From Limonium bicolor (Eukaryota; Streptophyta; Magnoliopsida; Caryophyllales; Plumbaginaceae), in the NCBI GenBank assembly GCA_023374045.1, contig CM041783.1, forward strand, positions 97,933,298-97,997,297: DNA of 64,000 nucleotides. The letters run 5' to 3'. Position numbers and translations under genes: made by a program. The notes beneath the pieces were generated by a model. The model worked only from the letters and a program-made list of their open reading frames with translations, had not been told where the DNA came from and searched no databases. Shown here in pieces: positions 20,301-33,063 of this stretch (positions are counted from its first letter, which is position 1; each line of letters starts with the position of its first letter).

Positions 20301-22008
20301 AATTAAATTTGCTTGGCACTTAGGCCCTTAAACAACATGGCTCTTAGGCCCTTAAACTGCATAAACCTTAAACACTGAATTTCCCACATAAGTAATGCCT
20401 TTGACCTGCAAATACACCCAACAATACATATGTTCTTTTACTAGTCTCCTTGAGAACACTTTACTAGGTCATTCACCATTTGCTCTTTAGGTAGTTTTAA
20501 CAAGCATTATAAGCTTATTTCTCCTAAGGCATTAAACCACATTAAGATAGCATATTTACCTCTTTTCCTCCCAAATTTCTTTCTTGTTTCCTTACAAAAC
20601 CGGTAAGGCATTTGGTTCCTTGCCAACTACTAAACATTATACAAACCACATAATGAGTATTCAAGCTTTAAGCTCCATCTCATTGTAAACCCTAGTTACA
20701 TATATTGTTTTAACACATCAAGGTAATTGTTTTACCTTTGAATGGAAGAGAGCTTGAATGAGTATCAAGAGAGGACTCCTCCTAGCCCTTGGAAGATTTA
20801 AATGAAGCTAAAACAAGACAAGAGAAGACACCATTACAAGGTGCATTTTCGGTCAACACCAAAAGTGAAGGAAATGGAGTTTTCTTTGGTTTTTCCTTAC
20901 CTTGAAGCAAAGGTGATCAACAAGGCATAAAAATATTAGCTCAAGCTCCTTCCATGGAAGTTCTCCTTGGCACCGAAATGGTGGTTTTGATGATTTGAAA
21001 AGATAGGAATGAAGAGCTTGCTCCAACTAAGAGAACGGTAGTCTCGGAATTAAATTCGGAGCATGGAGTCATAAGTTACAAGTGAAGAAGGGTGAAGAAT
21101 GACATGGTTCTGTTGGAAACCGATGGAGAGAGGAGGAAGAAGGTAGCCACCGTGGGAAATGAAGAAAGGAATGAGAGAATGAGGAAATGAGTTTGCTTTT
21201 GTTTGTTTTAGATATTTAAGTAAAGTAAATAGTGTTTTACTTTATCAATTTCTATCTTATCAATTTAACAAAGGGATGACTCATTCCCTTATGAGGAAAC
21301 CGGCCCCAAATAGTAGCAAGGGGGTATTTTAGACTTTATTAGTCAATTGTCTCACTTATAACATTATATGTTACAAACTAGTTATAAAAATCACTATTCA
21401 CCAAAAACAAGGCACATAGAAGTGAAATTTTTGATTTCCCATTGATATAGCCACCCAAATGTGATACTATATAGTACACATGCTAATTAAAGAGTAATGA
21501 TGGGCATTTAGCCATTCAAAACTCATTTACAAGACAATTTTTCAAAAACGTGCTTTAAGACTCCTTAAAGCACATTTTGCGTTTTAACTTGTTTTCAAGC
21601 TTGGTTTTCTTTAGTAATTGATTTAATATGTTCATTAACATATAAATAAGGCATAGGTATGACCATTAGGTCTTATACACCTTTATCCCAAGCTTAGAGC
21701 ACATTTTGGCCCATATTGACCTTAAGGTATTTATTGTGTTTTGTTTGGTTTCATTGTCTACCAAAGTTTCCTAAGGACTTAATTAGCCTTATAAAGTCAT
21801 AATTAAACATTATCAAGTCTTGGTAGGCTCTTTGGGTCCTAACCAAGTTCACTCCAAGCTTAGAGCATGTTTTGCTCAAAGCGTGTCTTAGTGTTTTATT
21901 GTGTTTTACCATGGTTTAAATGATTCATTTATGTTTCTAAGGCACTTTTTAGCCTTTAAATACCATAGTTTAACATTTACACAACATACTAAGGTTTGGG
22001 GTATTTCA
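17349..22008 (-). mobile_element. LARD 1, 3' LTR
   Basis: On the minus strand this 4660-bp LTR runs TGAAATACCCCAAACC ... GATGGGGTGTTACA. It matches the 5' LTR at 27028-31695 almost perfectly; differences seen by eye are few and mostly one-base indels in homopolymers. This indicates recent insertion. It contains the 10-bp-stem hairpin (21550-21573) and four palindromic blocks (19311-19562). LARD 1 as a whole is 14,347 bp. Confidence 0.93.
19311..19562 (-). repeat. Four palindromic blocks, TGTCCGAAC-type (LARD 1 3' LTR)
   Basis: Blocks start at 19311, 19382, 19452 and 19524, spaced 71, 70 and 72 bp. Each pairs TGTCCGAACTTGTGTCCGGA with an arm of the type AAGTTCGGACA. The identical array lies at 28999-29252 in the 5' LTR. 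The stem sequence is unlike that of LARD A (CGACC-type) or LARD 0 and LARD 2 (GGTCCGGG-type), although pitch and position are the same. Long opposing open frames here are by-products of the repeat. Confidence 0.9.
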
Positions 22009-22025
22009 ATCTACCCCCCTTAAAA
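22009..22025 (-). other. Polypurine tract of LARD 1 with fossil polyprotein tail
   Basis: On the minus strand TTTTAAGGGGGGTAGAT runs into the LTR start TGAAATACC. The tract lies in a frame reading N-F-E-D-E-V-L-L-R-G-V-D-stop (minus, about 22044 to 22006), identical to LARD A and LARD 2. Confidence 0.88.
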
Positions 22026-22127
22026 GAACTTCGTCCTCGAAGTTCACATTTCCTCGCATCATTGGATTAGAATACGGGAATTACCTATAGCCATAAGACT
22101 TCCATTACCAACCACCCTTTACATCCA

Positions 22128-22332
22128 ACCTCGGACTTAATGGTCCGGGCAACATATCCACATTATACATAAAATATCATACTCACATGGTAACCTCGGA
22201 CTTAATGGTCCGGGTACCTTCACCACACTTGCACCTATACAATATCCCTCAGACTCTTAGGTCTGGGTGACATAGCCACATTTAGACACATAGGTCTATG
22301 TAACACAACACCTTTAGACTCATAGGCCTTGA
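22128..22332 (-). repeat. Iterated CGGACT..GGTCCG inverted motifs in LARD 1 3' internal region
   Basis: About five imperfect inverted motifs start near 22128, 22194, 22246, 22282 and 22314, about 30-66 bp apart. The two best read CCTCGGACTTAATGGTCCGG. Outer copies decay to the GACTC..AGGTCT type. Equivalent arrays are at about 380-470 (LARD A), 11605-11660 (LARD 0) and 51466-51697 (LARD 2). Confidence 0.75.
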
Positions 22333-25300
22333 TAGCATACACTTTAGGAGATCAAAGTCAAAATAACCTTTATCACACATACCAAACAACATGTCACAGC
22401 ATGTATATCAAACAGAAATACCTTTTCCATCTCTCCATGGGCTCGAGTCCCATGTTGAGTACATATACACTGTGATCCCGCAGAACCCGGTCGCGATGGA
22501 CACCTTCTGGTCCCCGTTCCTTTGGGAGATCAAAACATTCACTTAATTTTTAACATATGTACTTCTCATGTCACCGGTCCGAAGACAAAGGCTCATACGT
22601 CCTCAGCTCGTGAGCAAGTACTACAAAAATATTCTTTACTAGGTTAAGTATAAGAAGATCTTTTATTCAAAATATTAATCGATTGTTTGAAAACACCAAT
22701 TAAAAATCCTTTTGAAACACCACACAACTCCAAGTCCAATTTATGCTCCTTGTATTTTTCTTAACATGGTTGTTTGTGACCACTTACAGGGAGCTTCAAG
22801 AGTCATCCAACCCTGATGTGATCAGCATCAGTGTTGAACTATCTTTCCACCCCAATTTGTGTTCGGCTTCCCTTGATGTCATGATAATCAAGTTTCACCT
22901 CCCACCTCATTTTCAACCAACAACTAATTCAAGCATGTACCATTTTCTATCTTTGAATCCTTCTAGTCATAATCATTACATCTCCAAGGGATAGAACTCC
23001 GTCTATCAATCATCACCCAAATCCAACTTAATTCAAGTTACCTAGGAAATTTAATTCTCACTAGGTTCTATGTCGGTCTCAAACTCCTTCATAAATCACA
23101 ACATTGTATATATATATATACATATATTTTTTTAAAATACAATACATGGTTTACATTTATGCACCGTCAGGGTTTTAGTTCCCCGGGAGTTTCTTTACTC
23201 CCTTCCATTTGTACTCTCACACACCACTGTTAACAAGATAAACACACTTCCCACAATGGTATTCGCATCTTCTGTGCGCAATTACCACAATTTAACCACA
23301 AATAAATGCGTATGTTTATATAACACACGCGCCAACCATCATAACAATTTATTTTTGTGCAATGCACAACATAGTTCACGTACACTTGTACGGTAAAACA
23401 CACTAAGCGGCTTTACGCTCTACCCCCCTTAAAAGGGATTACGCCCTCGTAATCAATCACTGAGCATTAGCTTAAAATGTTCTGCCGTCGTGAAGTGTTT
23501 TGACTTCCACGCGGTCTATTACACAATGGATTCTGATTAGAGGATCTTAACCATATTGGCGGTTTAGTCCCTAAACCAAGAATTCGCATTGGAGTTGTAA
23601 CTCATAACCGGTTTCGGTCCTGGCCTGTGAGGCTTTTAGGCACTGATAACTAGCCATCCATTCATATTCACAATGTATACCCGGTACCCGACGCATGGGC
23701 TCACTGGCCTCTGTTGCGCAACCCTGATAATTATAGAGCTAGTTTGCCCCATTCGTTACTGTTACTATATTATACATCTCCAATGTATTACCCTTATCTT
23801 GGGAAGAATGGTTTCTCAACCGACGCATGGTATTTCTTACCCTGAGCGAATTCGGTGAGTTTCATAATTTTCCACCCACTTCTCCAATAGCTTACAGCGT
23901 AAACTACTATGTAATTCACAATGATTGACTTGCTTCTACCGACTTACTGTCGGTTGAGATTGAGCTACTACCTAATGTGTAGTGCTCTCTCAGTTGTTTA
24001 CAACATTTGGGGTATATCTCATACCGACATTTGGCATTAGTGCCACTGTTATTTTTTTATTCTTAACCATACCTCCACCTTTGGTTTCGTATAAGTACTC
24101 TTCCATTCCTGCGGCCTTGCATTACCTATGCATCGGCCACTATAACATTATTCCTCCACAATTACCATGCTTCTGATTCCTAGCTATCCCACTTGATCAT
24201 TACTGCACAAGTGCAATACCAAAACACTCAGTCATACAGAGTGCAGAGGCGTAAACTCTTGACAGTAAATCTCTCATGCGGTTGCGATAGGAATTCACAC
24301 TGTGTTTTACCAAAATTCTTATGACATAATACTTGTCACCGGCTTACTGCTCGGTTCATTTGCTATCATTTACTGTTGTGCCTCCACTGGGTTTAATTTA
24401 TAACTCTGCTCACTCCCCATTTTATCATCTAACAATACTCACACAACGGTCGATTATTGCGCACCGTATCCTTATTCATTATACAACATCAACTTATACT
24501 ACATCCGCTATCATATTAGCTTCCGCTATTACGCTGGGTTGTCTGGCCACTTATTTGGCTGATTTTTGAATATACTATTATTTTTCTTGAGCCTTTATGT
24601 TTCTTGAGCGTTGTTCGCTACACATTTAGCTTCACACACCTATGGTGATTGCTAGCAGACTTATTACTCTTCCTGTGTACACAACTGGTACGAGCACTTC
24701 TTTTCGTATTATTTTATTCAAATCATCCTGGGGTAATAACAACGTGGCCCATCCTCCACATATTTCTTGAACTTGATTCACATAACTACCGCTCCTGCGG
24801 TCTCACCATATCGAGAGGTATCCCCACTCTTAATGCAGTGGTTCGTTCTCCGCTCTATTTCCTTGTACCACATAAACTTCCACAATCAATCGAATTTATA
24901 TAACATATCTTGCTTATGGCTTATAAGCCTTATTTGCCTTGAGCTGGGCTCATTGTAGGCTGTCCACACACATGTACTTCTCTGTACCATATTACATGTT
25001 TAGAGGTTGTAGTGGGTTCCATGACAAGGTCGTTGCATTCCGTTTCCTTTCATGGGATGCCCCTTAGGTTTGTCAGTCCGTCCCCTGACAACTTATGTCT
25101 AAACTGGGTGTTAATTTCAACCCTTGTGTTTCTGTCATGTCATTTTGTGCAACAATTATTGATGCAAACACCCTTTAAGGATTGCTCCTGGGTGTTGCTA
25201 CTGGTATATTCAGTTAGCCACGCCTGTTTGCGTTCTTAACCGGTTATTATCTTCTTCTGTGAAGATCAACATTTCCTGATAGTGTATGTACTCATTCTGG

Positions 25301-27010
25301 GAGTTTCATCCCGTTCATTGTACATCAATATGTCCACATTAGGCATCTGCCTTGCCACGCATAAGCTGGGTCTCCGTTCCAGCTATCATGTTTTATCCCT
25401 CGGCTTATTAAGACATATGCGATGTCTTTACATAATATTCCGTGCTCTTCGTACTTCTTGACTCTATACATTTCCTTGAAATAACTCACTAGTTCCTTTA
25501 GTCCTTTTTAACTTAACTGGGTTCCTTTACTTCAACCATTCATGGCAGTCCTTAGTCCTTGATTGACTTATACTGCTGACCGTAGTACGGAGTCGACTAC
25601 TTCCCGTGTTCTGGACTCTACTCGTATACATATATGGGGTATCATACTGATACATTACTACTTACCCAACTAACCTATAAGTAGGTCTGTCAGGCCCACA
25701 TGCTCCTATCGGAGTGCGGTCGTCCCACAACACAGTTGGTACACTTGTAGTGTCCGTCACACGCCTAGGTGAAGTATTCTGTTGTCAACTCCCTTATATT
25801 GTCCCGTGACAATATTCATTCCTTGCTTCCCGAACTTAATCGAGGAAATGTTTATCCACTGTTGTATCCTTGTCAATTGCCCCTGGTTTCACTGGTTTGG
25901 TTTAAAAGAAGGTCGGAAAGAAGTGTTGGTTTGAAAGAAAATCTGGTTTTGAAAAGAAAAGGGGTTTAGGTAAATCTGGGTTTGAAAGAAAATTTTTTCA
26001 TGGTTTCACAACATCTTCTTACCTTAGCCAAGTCTAGCTTCTTGCTGACTGGTGTACTTCCAATTACAGAGGTTAGGCTAACAGGCCCTTCCACTGTTAT
26101 GACGATCACATTTAACCTTATGGTACTTTACCAAGTACTTGTAGCGGTTATAAATTTCCCGAACAGCCCTGTTATAGCAGCACTTGCTATAGCAAGTGCG
26201 CCATGCTAACTGGCTATCGGTTTGACACATACCGACTGTGGTATTGTTTTTACCCATACTGTCATCAGGGGCCTTGTTGGCCCTCGCTGATCGTACTGTC
26301 TTGATAAATACTCTTCTAGGTGATTTCTCACTGTCTTCACATGATAATCATTAACTAGGGTGTTTCCCACTCTAGGAGACCCCTTTTACTTAATACTGTA
26401 TCCTCTTGTAGCCCGTTCCACGCATCGTCGTGGTTACTGAGACTTGTCTCTTGTTTGGGCACTACGTTGTAGTCCCATTGTCGGTTGCTATACCGTTGGT
26501 GTATTATTTATCAACTGTGGTCCCGTAGACACTCGTCTCGGGTTTTATTAATCCATTTCTTGCCTGTTGCACGGTTGGTGCGTTGCAAGCTGGTTGTTCT
26601 CGACTGCTCGGCATGTCGACCCAGGTTGCCAGAAATTCTATTCTTTTATACACAAATTCTTCATTCTTCGCTGTTAAATGTGGTTAACATTGTTCAGATG
26701 GATACCGTCTCCGGGATTCCCAGTTTTCGGGATCTACCGTATGACAGGTTCTCCGTTCTCACAGTAGTACTTAACATAGCCAGATCGGGTATTCCCGAGT
26801 AAGAGAGGACTTCCATCTCTCTGGCGTTGTTTCCCAAGTTATCAAACAGGGATTGTGGAGGGTGGGATGGATATTGTAGGTTTCCAGTAGTCACTGGTAG
26901 TTCCTAACTAGCGTATCTCTCACGCTATCACTCAACCCTTAACCCAAAGTACTTAAATCCTAACTCGGTACTTCCTAAGCTCGGTAATTCAGTCATCAGA
27001 GCGATACTTC

Positions 27011-27022
27011 GCTCTGATACCA
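27011..27022 (-). other. Primer binding site of LARD 1, initiator tRNA-Met
   Basis: On the minus strand TGGTATCAGAGC follows the 5' LTR end after a short A-rich spacer. It is complementary to the 3' end of plant initiator tRNA-Met (plus strand GCTCTGATACCA). This fixes the orientation of LARD 1 as minus. Confidence 0.93.
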
Positions 27023-27027
27023 CTTTT

Positions 27028-30000
27028 TGTAACACCCCATCCAACAACAAACACATAACAACAATCTGCAGCGGAAACTCAACTCATCACATTACTTATT
27101 TCAATGGTGTTACACGCCGTTAACCACCCACGTGGCTAACAAGGCTAATACATGTACTTTGTATCGGTCTGATGGACTAGATTCCCGAGCAACTACACAA
27201 TACAATCCTCATTCCCTTTTCAACATTTATAGAATACATGCATTCCCACTGTACCGAGTATTTATAAACTGATGCCGACAACAATATCGGTCTTACTACA
27301 CCTACTGTATAGATACACTTAAATGAATACCCAAGTGCAAAGACTACCCCGTCCTACTCTCGAACGGCTTCCAGCTCTCCGTACCTGAAATAGGAAAAGA
27401 AGAGAAAGGGTGGCCCCCAAGGGGCTCAGCACCTTTGCTGGTATGGTAATCCCGCAGCCCACATGCTACCGGGCCACGCACAACTAATTGTCGTCTTAGC
27501 ATGCAGTTGATTATATTTAAATCATGCATACAAGCCATAAACATACAACACATAATATTTCGCCTCAATGGGCTCAACCAATAACCAACACATCCACACT
27601 TAACCAACCATCCAATGATTCCTTAAACCCTAGAGTGGCTCTCCTCTAAAGCGGAGCTACCTCCTTAACGAACGACATGTACCCATTAATCGGGTTATCC
27701 TTAAACGCCTCTTGTCACAACTGGGATTCATTTCCATGATCCACACACTCCATATCCTACAACATTCTCATTCCTCATATAACAAAACATAACAAACCTT
27801 TCTTGTTTCGACGTACACATGATAACATCACCATCATTTTAAACATCCAATATGTATATATATATACTATAGCATAGCAAGGGAATTTGCATAGCACCAT
27901 AACATTACATAACACCATAAAATCGGTTCTCACAAGGAACCTTCCACCATAGTTAGTATACCATGTGAGCCTAGGGATTTTTGCCAATCCCATGTTAAGC
28001 TCGTTACCATCCTCGTTACCGTCCGGTTATATAGAACGGTTAACTTATACCCAAGGTGTGTCGGATATAGTAATCCCAAGCACACCGAAATAACATACGT
28101 ATGCCCCTGTGGCCCGACGTGAGTCAGTAACTAGCTTTGGATAAGCTAAGGGAAGGTAGAAACCAAATTGGAATACCACCTATACATACACCAAGAGAGC
28201 CGAACCGGATAAGATAACGACTCCCGTCCATCACACGCGTGGCCGGAACAACCGGACTCCTCACCCCCCATTAACATATACACTTATAATAAGTAGTTAG
28301 AGATCCATTATGGAGCCTACCACATCCACACACCATACGGTTTCATAACCGAGTTAAGCACACAAGGGAGGTTCACACGCTTGCATACAACAATAATATC
28401 CAACTAACTCACACATAGCCGTGGTTAGCACGTTCCCAAGGTTTGGGCCGTCAACTCCGAATACCGATCACTCATGTGTTCCTAGTTTTGGTTAGCTAAG
28501 GTTTAACACATATTTGAGGTTAAATGGTATCGAAGGCCAAATTCGCCACACAAATGAATTACTATAAACTCATTACATGTCTTTATCTTACAAGGTGGCA
28601 AACACTTCAAGAAAACATATTGGCATACAAGCCGGTGTAATCCGGTAGGACACAGGTTGCAAGAAAACCATACCTGTCACCGGAGTCCACTTTACCACGT
28701 CCACTTATGTTCCTCGAGCGATTCTCGAACAACTGTTAACATCACATGTGTTTTTATTAACTTCGGGGTTGCTTGATTATTTAATGTCTAACGCTTAACT
28801 TTCCCCGTTAACTTAGTTATACAACTTTACATTTTAACTTGTTTTACTTTTACATTTTGATACAACTTTTCACCCACTTAATTGTCATTAAAACTCACCT
28901 AAAATGTCCTTAACAACCTCATAACATCATTAACCATCAATCCCCATCATTACACATCATTTCCATACCTTAAACAATGTTTTTGGTCCATACAACACCT
29001 TGTCCGAACTTGTGTCCGGACTTCCCAAGTTCGGACACAAGCCGCGACCTTATACTGAAAACCTTACACACGTCCGAACTTGTGTCCGGACTTCCCAAGT
29101 TCGGACACAGTTCGAGAGTAATCCCAGATAGAAACAGTCACGTCCGAACTTGTGTCCGGACTTCCAAAGCTCGGACACAGTTCGAGAATGAGAAAATCCT
29201 TTACCCAACAGAGCCTGTCCGAACTTCCATGTCCGGACGGAAGTTCGGACACGGCAAAACATTCAATTTCCAAATCTTTAAACACTTAACCAAATTCACC
29301 AATCTTCTCCTAAAGTCTCATGATGTTTCCTAACACCATTTCGCACATCAAACACACCTTTAGCCATGTGCTAAACTCTTTAAATCACTCACCAAAACCA
29401 TCTTATCATTCACAAATTTCTTACAAAAATTCCTAGCACTTGGGATGTTTTCTCCTTAAGATCTCTAAGTGGTAGTTCACAAATAATGACCACTACACCA
29501 AGGTGTTTCCTCTACACCTTAACATCATCTCCCAACTCCTTTTCTTACTAACTAGATCTCCTTTTTACAACTTCTTAAAATTCCTTACTCAAAACCCCTT
29601 CCTAAACACCATTCCCTCCTTATCCATCAACATTACCTAAACCTTAAACAAACTTCTCCAAGACTTAAATACATTCTCGAAACACTCATTGGATTTCTAG
29701 AACTTCCAAGACAACGCCTAAATCCTTATAGCACCTTAGAACACCTTAATGCAAGTTTTCTTCCTTAGTGAAGCATGTATCCATTCCTAACAATTCCTAG
29801 TTCACCCAAGTTCATTTAAGCACTTAAAATCCTTATACATTTTACAAATTTTGCCATAGGTTCTCTTAGCACATCATCATTCCAAAGCTCATAGTTTTCA
29901 CCATTAAACATTCAAGAACACCTAGATCCATCAAAACATTACCACTCACAAAACTTCACCAAATCTACACTACATCACAATATAGTGCATAATTAAATTT

Positions 30001-31695
30001 GCTTGGCACTTAGGCCCTTAAACAACATGGCTCTTAGGCCCTTAAACTGCATAAACCTTAAACACTGAATTTCCCACATAAGTAATGCCTTTGACCTGCA
30101 AATACACCCAACAATACATATGTTCTTTTACTAGTCTCCTTGAGAACACTTTACTAGGTCATTCACCATTTGCTCTTTAGGTAGTTTTAACAAGCATTAT
30201 AAGCTTATTTCTCCTAAGGCATTAAACCACATTAAGATAGCATATTTACCTCTTTTCCTCCCAAATTTCTTTCTTGTTTCCTTACAAAACCGGTAAGGCA
30301 TTTGGTTCCTTGCCAACTACTAAACATTATACAAACCACATAATGAGTATTCAAGCTTTAAGCTCCATCTCATTGTAAACCCTAGTTACATATATTGTTT
30401 TAACACATCAAGGTAATTGTTTTACCTTTGAATGGAAGAGAGCTTGAATGAGTATCAAGAGAGGACTCCTCCTAGCCCTTGGAAGATTTAAATGAAGCTA
30501 AAACAAGACAAGAGAAGACACCATTACAAGGTGCATTTTCGGTCAACACCAAAAGTGAAGGAAATGGAGTTTTCTTTGGTTTTTCCTTACCTTGAAGCAA
30601 AGGTGATCAACAAGGCATAAAAATATTAGCTCAAGCTCCTTCCATGGAAGTTCTCCTTGGCACCGAAATGGTGGTTTTGATGATTTGAAAAGATAGGAAT
30701 GAAGAGCTTGCTCCAACTAAGAGAACGGTAGTCTCGGAATTAAATTCGGAGCATGGAGTCATAAGTTACAAGTGAAGAAGGGTGAAGAATGACATGGTTC
30801 TGTTGGAAACCGATGGAGAGAGGAGGAAGAAGGTAGCCACCGTGGGAAATGAAGAAAGGAATGAGAGAATGAGGAAATGAGTTTGCTTTTGTTTTTTAGA
30901 TATTTAAGTAAAGTAATAGTGTTTTACTTTATCAATTTCTATCTTATCAATTTAACAAAGGGATGACTCATTCCCTTATGAGGAAACCGGCCCCAAATAG
31001 TAGCAAGGGGGTATTTTAGACTTTATTAGTCAATTGTCTCACTTATAACATTATATGTTACAAACTAGTTATAAAAATCACTATTCACCAAAAACAAGGC
31101 ACATAGAAGTGAAATTTTTGATTTCCCATTGATATAGCCACCCAAATGTGATACTATATAGTACACATGTAATTAAAGAGTAATGATGGACATTTAGCCA
31201 TTCAAAACTCATTTACAAGACAATTTTTCAAAAACGTGCTTTAAGACTCCTTAAAGCACATTTTGCGTTTTAACTTGTTTTCAAGCTTGGTTTTCTTTAG
31301 TAATTGATTTAATATGTTCATTAACATATAAATAAGGCATAGGTATGACCATTAGGTCTTATACACCTTTATCCCAAGCTTAGAGCACATTTTGGCCCAT
31401 ATTGACCTTAAGGTATTTATTTGTGTTTTGTTTGGTTTCATTGTCTACCAAAGTTTCCTAAGGACTTAATTAGCCTTATAAAGTCATAATTAAACATTAT
31501 CAAGTCTTGGTAGGCTCTTTGGGTCCTAACCAAGTTCACTCCAAGCTTAGAGCATGTTTTGCTCAAAGCGTGTCTTAGTGTTTTATTGTGTTTTACCATG
31601 GTTTAAATGATTCATTTATGTTTCTAAGGCACTTTTTAGCCTTTAAATACCATAGTTTAACATTTACACAACATACTAAGGTTTGGGGTATTTCA
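27028..31695 (-). mobile_element. LARD 1, 5' LTR
   Basis: This 4668-bp LTR is on the minus strand with termini as in the 3' LTR. The primer site follows its 3' end at 27022. The four palindromic blocks are at 28999-29252 and the hairpin at 31236-31259. The right flank GATGG (31696-31700) completes the target duplication, after which the Athila-like internal region resumes with TAACAGTGTGG. Confidence 0.93.
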
Positions 31696-31700
31696 GATGG

Positions 31701-33063
31701 TAACAGTGTGGTTTACTTTATGTTTCTTTTTATGAATTATTATTTATGTTTTTCATATTATTATTTTCTTTTGGTGCCATTTGAGTTCTGCTGGCTATAT
31801 ATAATTTTCTTTTCAGAATAAATTCTATATCCAACATATAGCTGAACTCGCCTATGGGAGCAACCTCAGTTGCTCTAGGAAATTCGATACCTTTGGTTGA
31901 ACACTTGCGCAAACTTAAGTGTGAGGAACGTCTCACCCCTACCAAAGCTTAAGTGTGAGGAAGGATACCTTCCTCAATCTACGATACAAGGGGGTTTCAG
32001 TTCTTCCTTTATTTTATTAATGTTCAACCTATATTTTAATCCTTTATGAGTCTGTCATAATTTGGAAGGTCATTTTCTTGATTTAATTCTGAACAATGAG
32101 GACATTGCTCCTCTTAAGTGTGAGGAAGGAGAGACCTTTCCTGAAATTATGACATAGTTCGATAATGCCACACTCACTTTTTGCTACTCTAAATTGCCTA
32201 AATTTTAAAAAATGCTACTCTAAACTACCTAAATTTTAAAAAAATTGATAAAAATGAGATAAAATAATTGTAGAAGTGTCTGAAATTATGTCAAGTGACA
32301 ACTGAAAGATGGTTTTATTTAAAGGAGTTTGTATAAAATTATTTTCCTTCAAAATACTCTATTTTCGCTCAAAATATGATAGATCTGCTAATTGTAAAAA
32401 CCAATTTAGTTTAGCTTGGGATTATGGAAATATGTGGAAAGTTAAGGAAAGAAAAGGATAAAGATAAGGTACACCACTGTTTATGAATTTTTCTGACCAA
32501 AAACAGGCATCGTCTATCCGGTTATTAAGTTCTTTGGGGTGCTTTAACACCTATCTACCTAAGGTCTCGTGATCTGGGATAGAAGACCCAACACCGCTAC
32601 AAGGATAGAGAGAAAAGTCTGGGGTACAGAAAAATAATGCAATTCAAAAAATATATATATAAAAATAATATGTGCTTTGTATATACAATTTGCACATTAA
32701 AAAAAATGTAAGTATAAATTGCAATTTATATTTATGAACATGAGTATGTGGTGTTGAAAGGTATTGCGGAATAAGGCATTACTTCACACCCCTTGTCATC
32801 CCGGGTTAGAGAATTGAAATTGGTTGATAATCCCAGGTTAATCTAACTTGTTTTCTACAGTCTAGTTTTTCTATGCTTTTATTAAATTGTTCTTCTTCAC
32901 TGTTTATAAAAACCTACTTCTAAGAGCAGAATTATTCTTTCAAGTTGTCACTTTGTCTAAATTCCCATCTACACTTATTTAATCTTGTTTTATTATTTTG
33001 GCTTAGAGATAATTTTATTCCTTATTTGCTTGAGGACAAGCAAAAGTCAAGTGTGAGGAAGTT
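31701..33063 (+). mobile_element. Athila-like internal region 1, right part
   Basis: This continues the internal region broken at 17348. It is non-coding and has AT-rich stretches (about 32640-32730). The motif AAGTGTGAGGAA occurs at 31917, 31951 and 32116, and finally at 33049, where it is the polypurine tract next to LTR 2. The segment GAGGACAAGCAAAAGTCAAG before the tract is typical of the 3' end of such plant gypsy elements. Confidence 0.85.
33049..33063 (+). other. Polypurine tract before Athila-like LTR 2
   Basis: AAGTGTGAGGAAGTT abuts TGATAAG, the LTR start. The same tract precedes LTR 3 at 37650-37664. Confidence 0.75.

Larger units (their letters stand above)
22009..27027 (-). mobile_element. 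LARD 1, internal region (non-coding)
   Basis: The 5019-bp internal region has a primer site on the right, a polypurine tract on the left and no coding frame of useful length on the sense (minus) strand. No gag, protease, reverse transcriptase, RNase H or integrase motif is visible. It aligns by eye along its length with the LARD 2 internal region (51347-56240). Near the 3' end are iterated inverted motifs (22128-22332). Small plus-strand frames shared with LARD 2 (for example 26485-26802 and 55660-55974) are antisense and diverge in length and frame. The element probably depends on proteins of a Tekay-like partner. Confidence 0.88.

Noticed and set aside
26485..26802. 105-residue plus-strand frame in LARD 1 internal region with a LARD 2 counterpart (55660-55974)
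   Set aside because: It is antisense to the element, and the two proteins fall out of frame with each other after part of their length. No domain is recognised.
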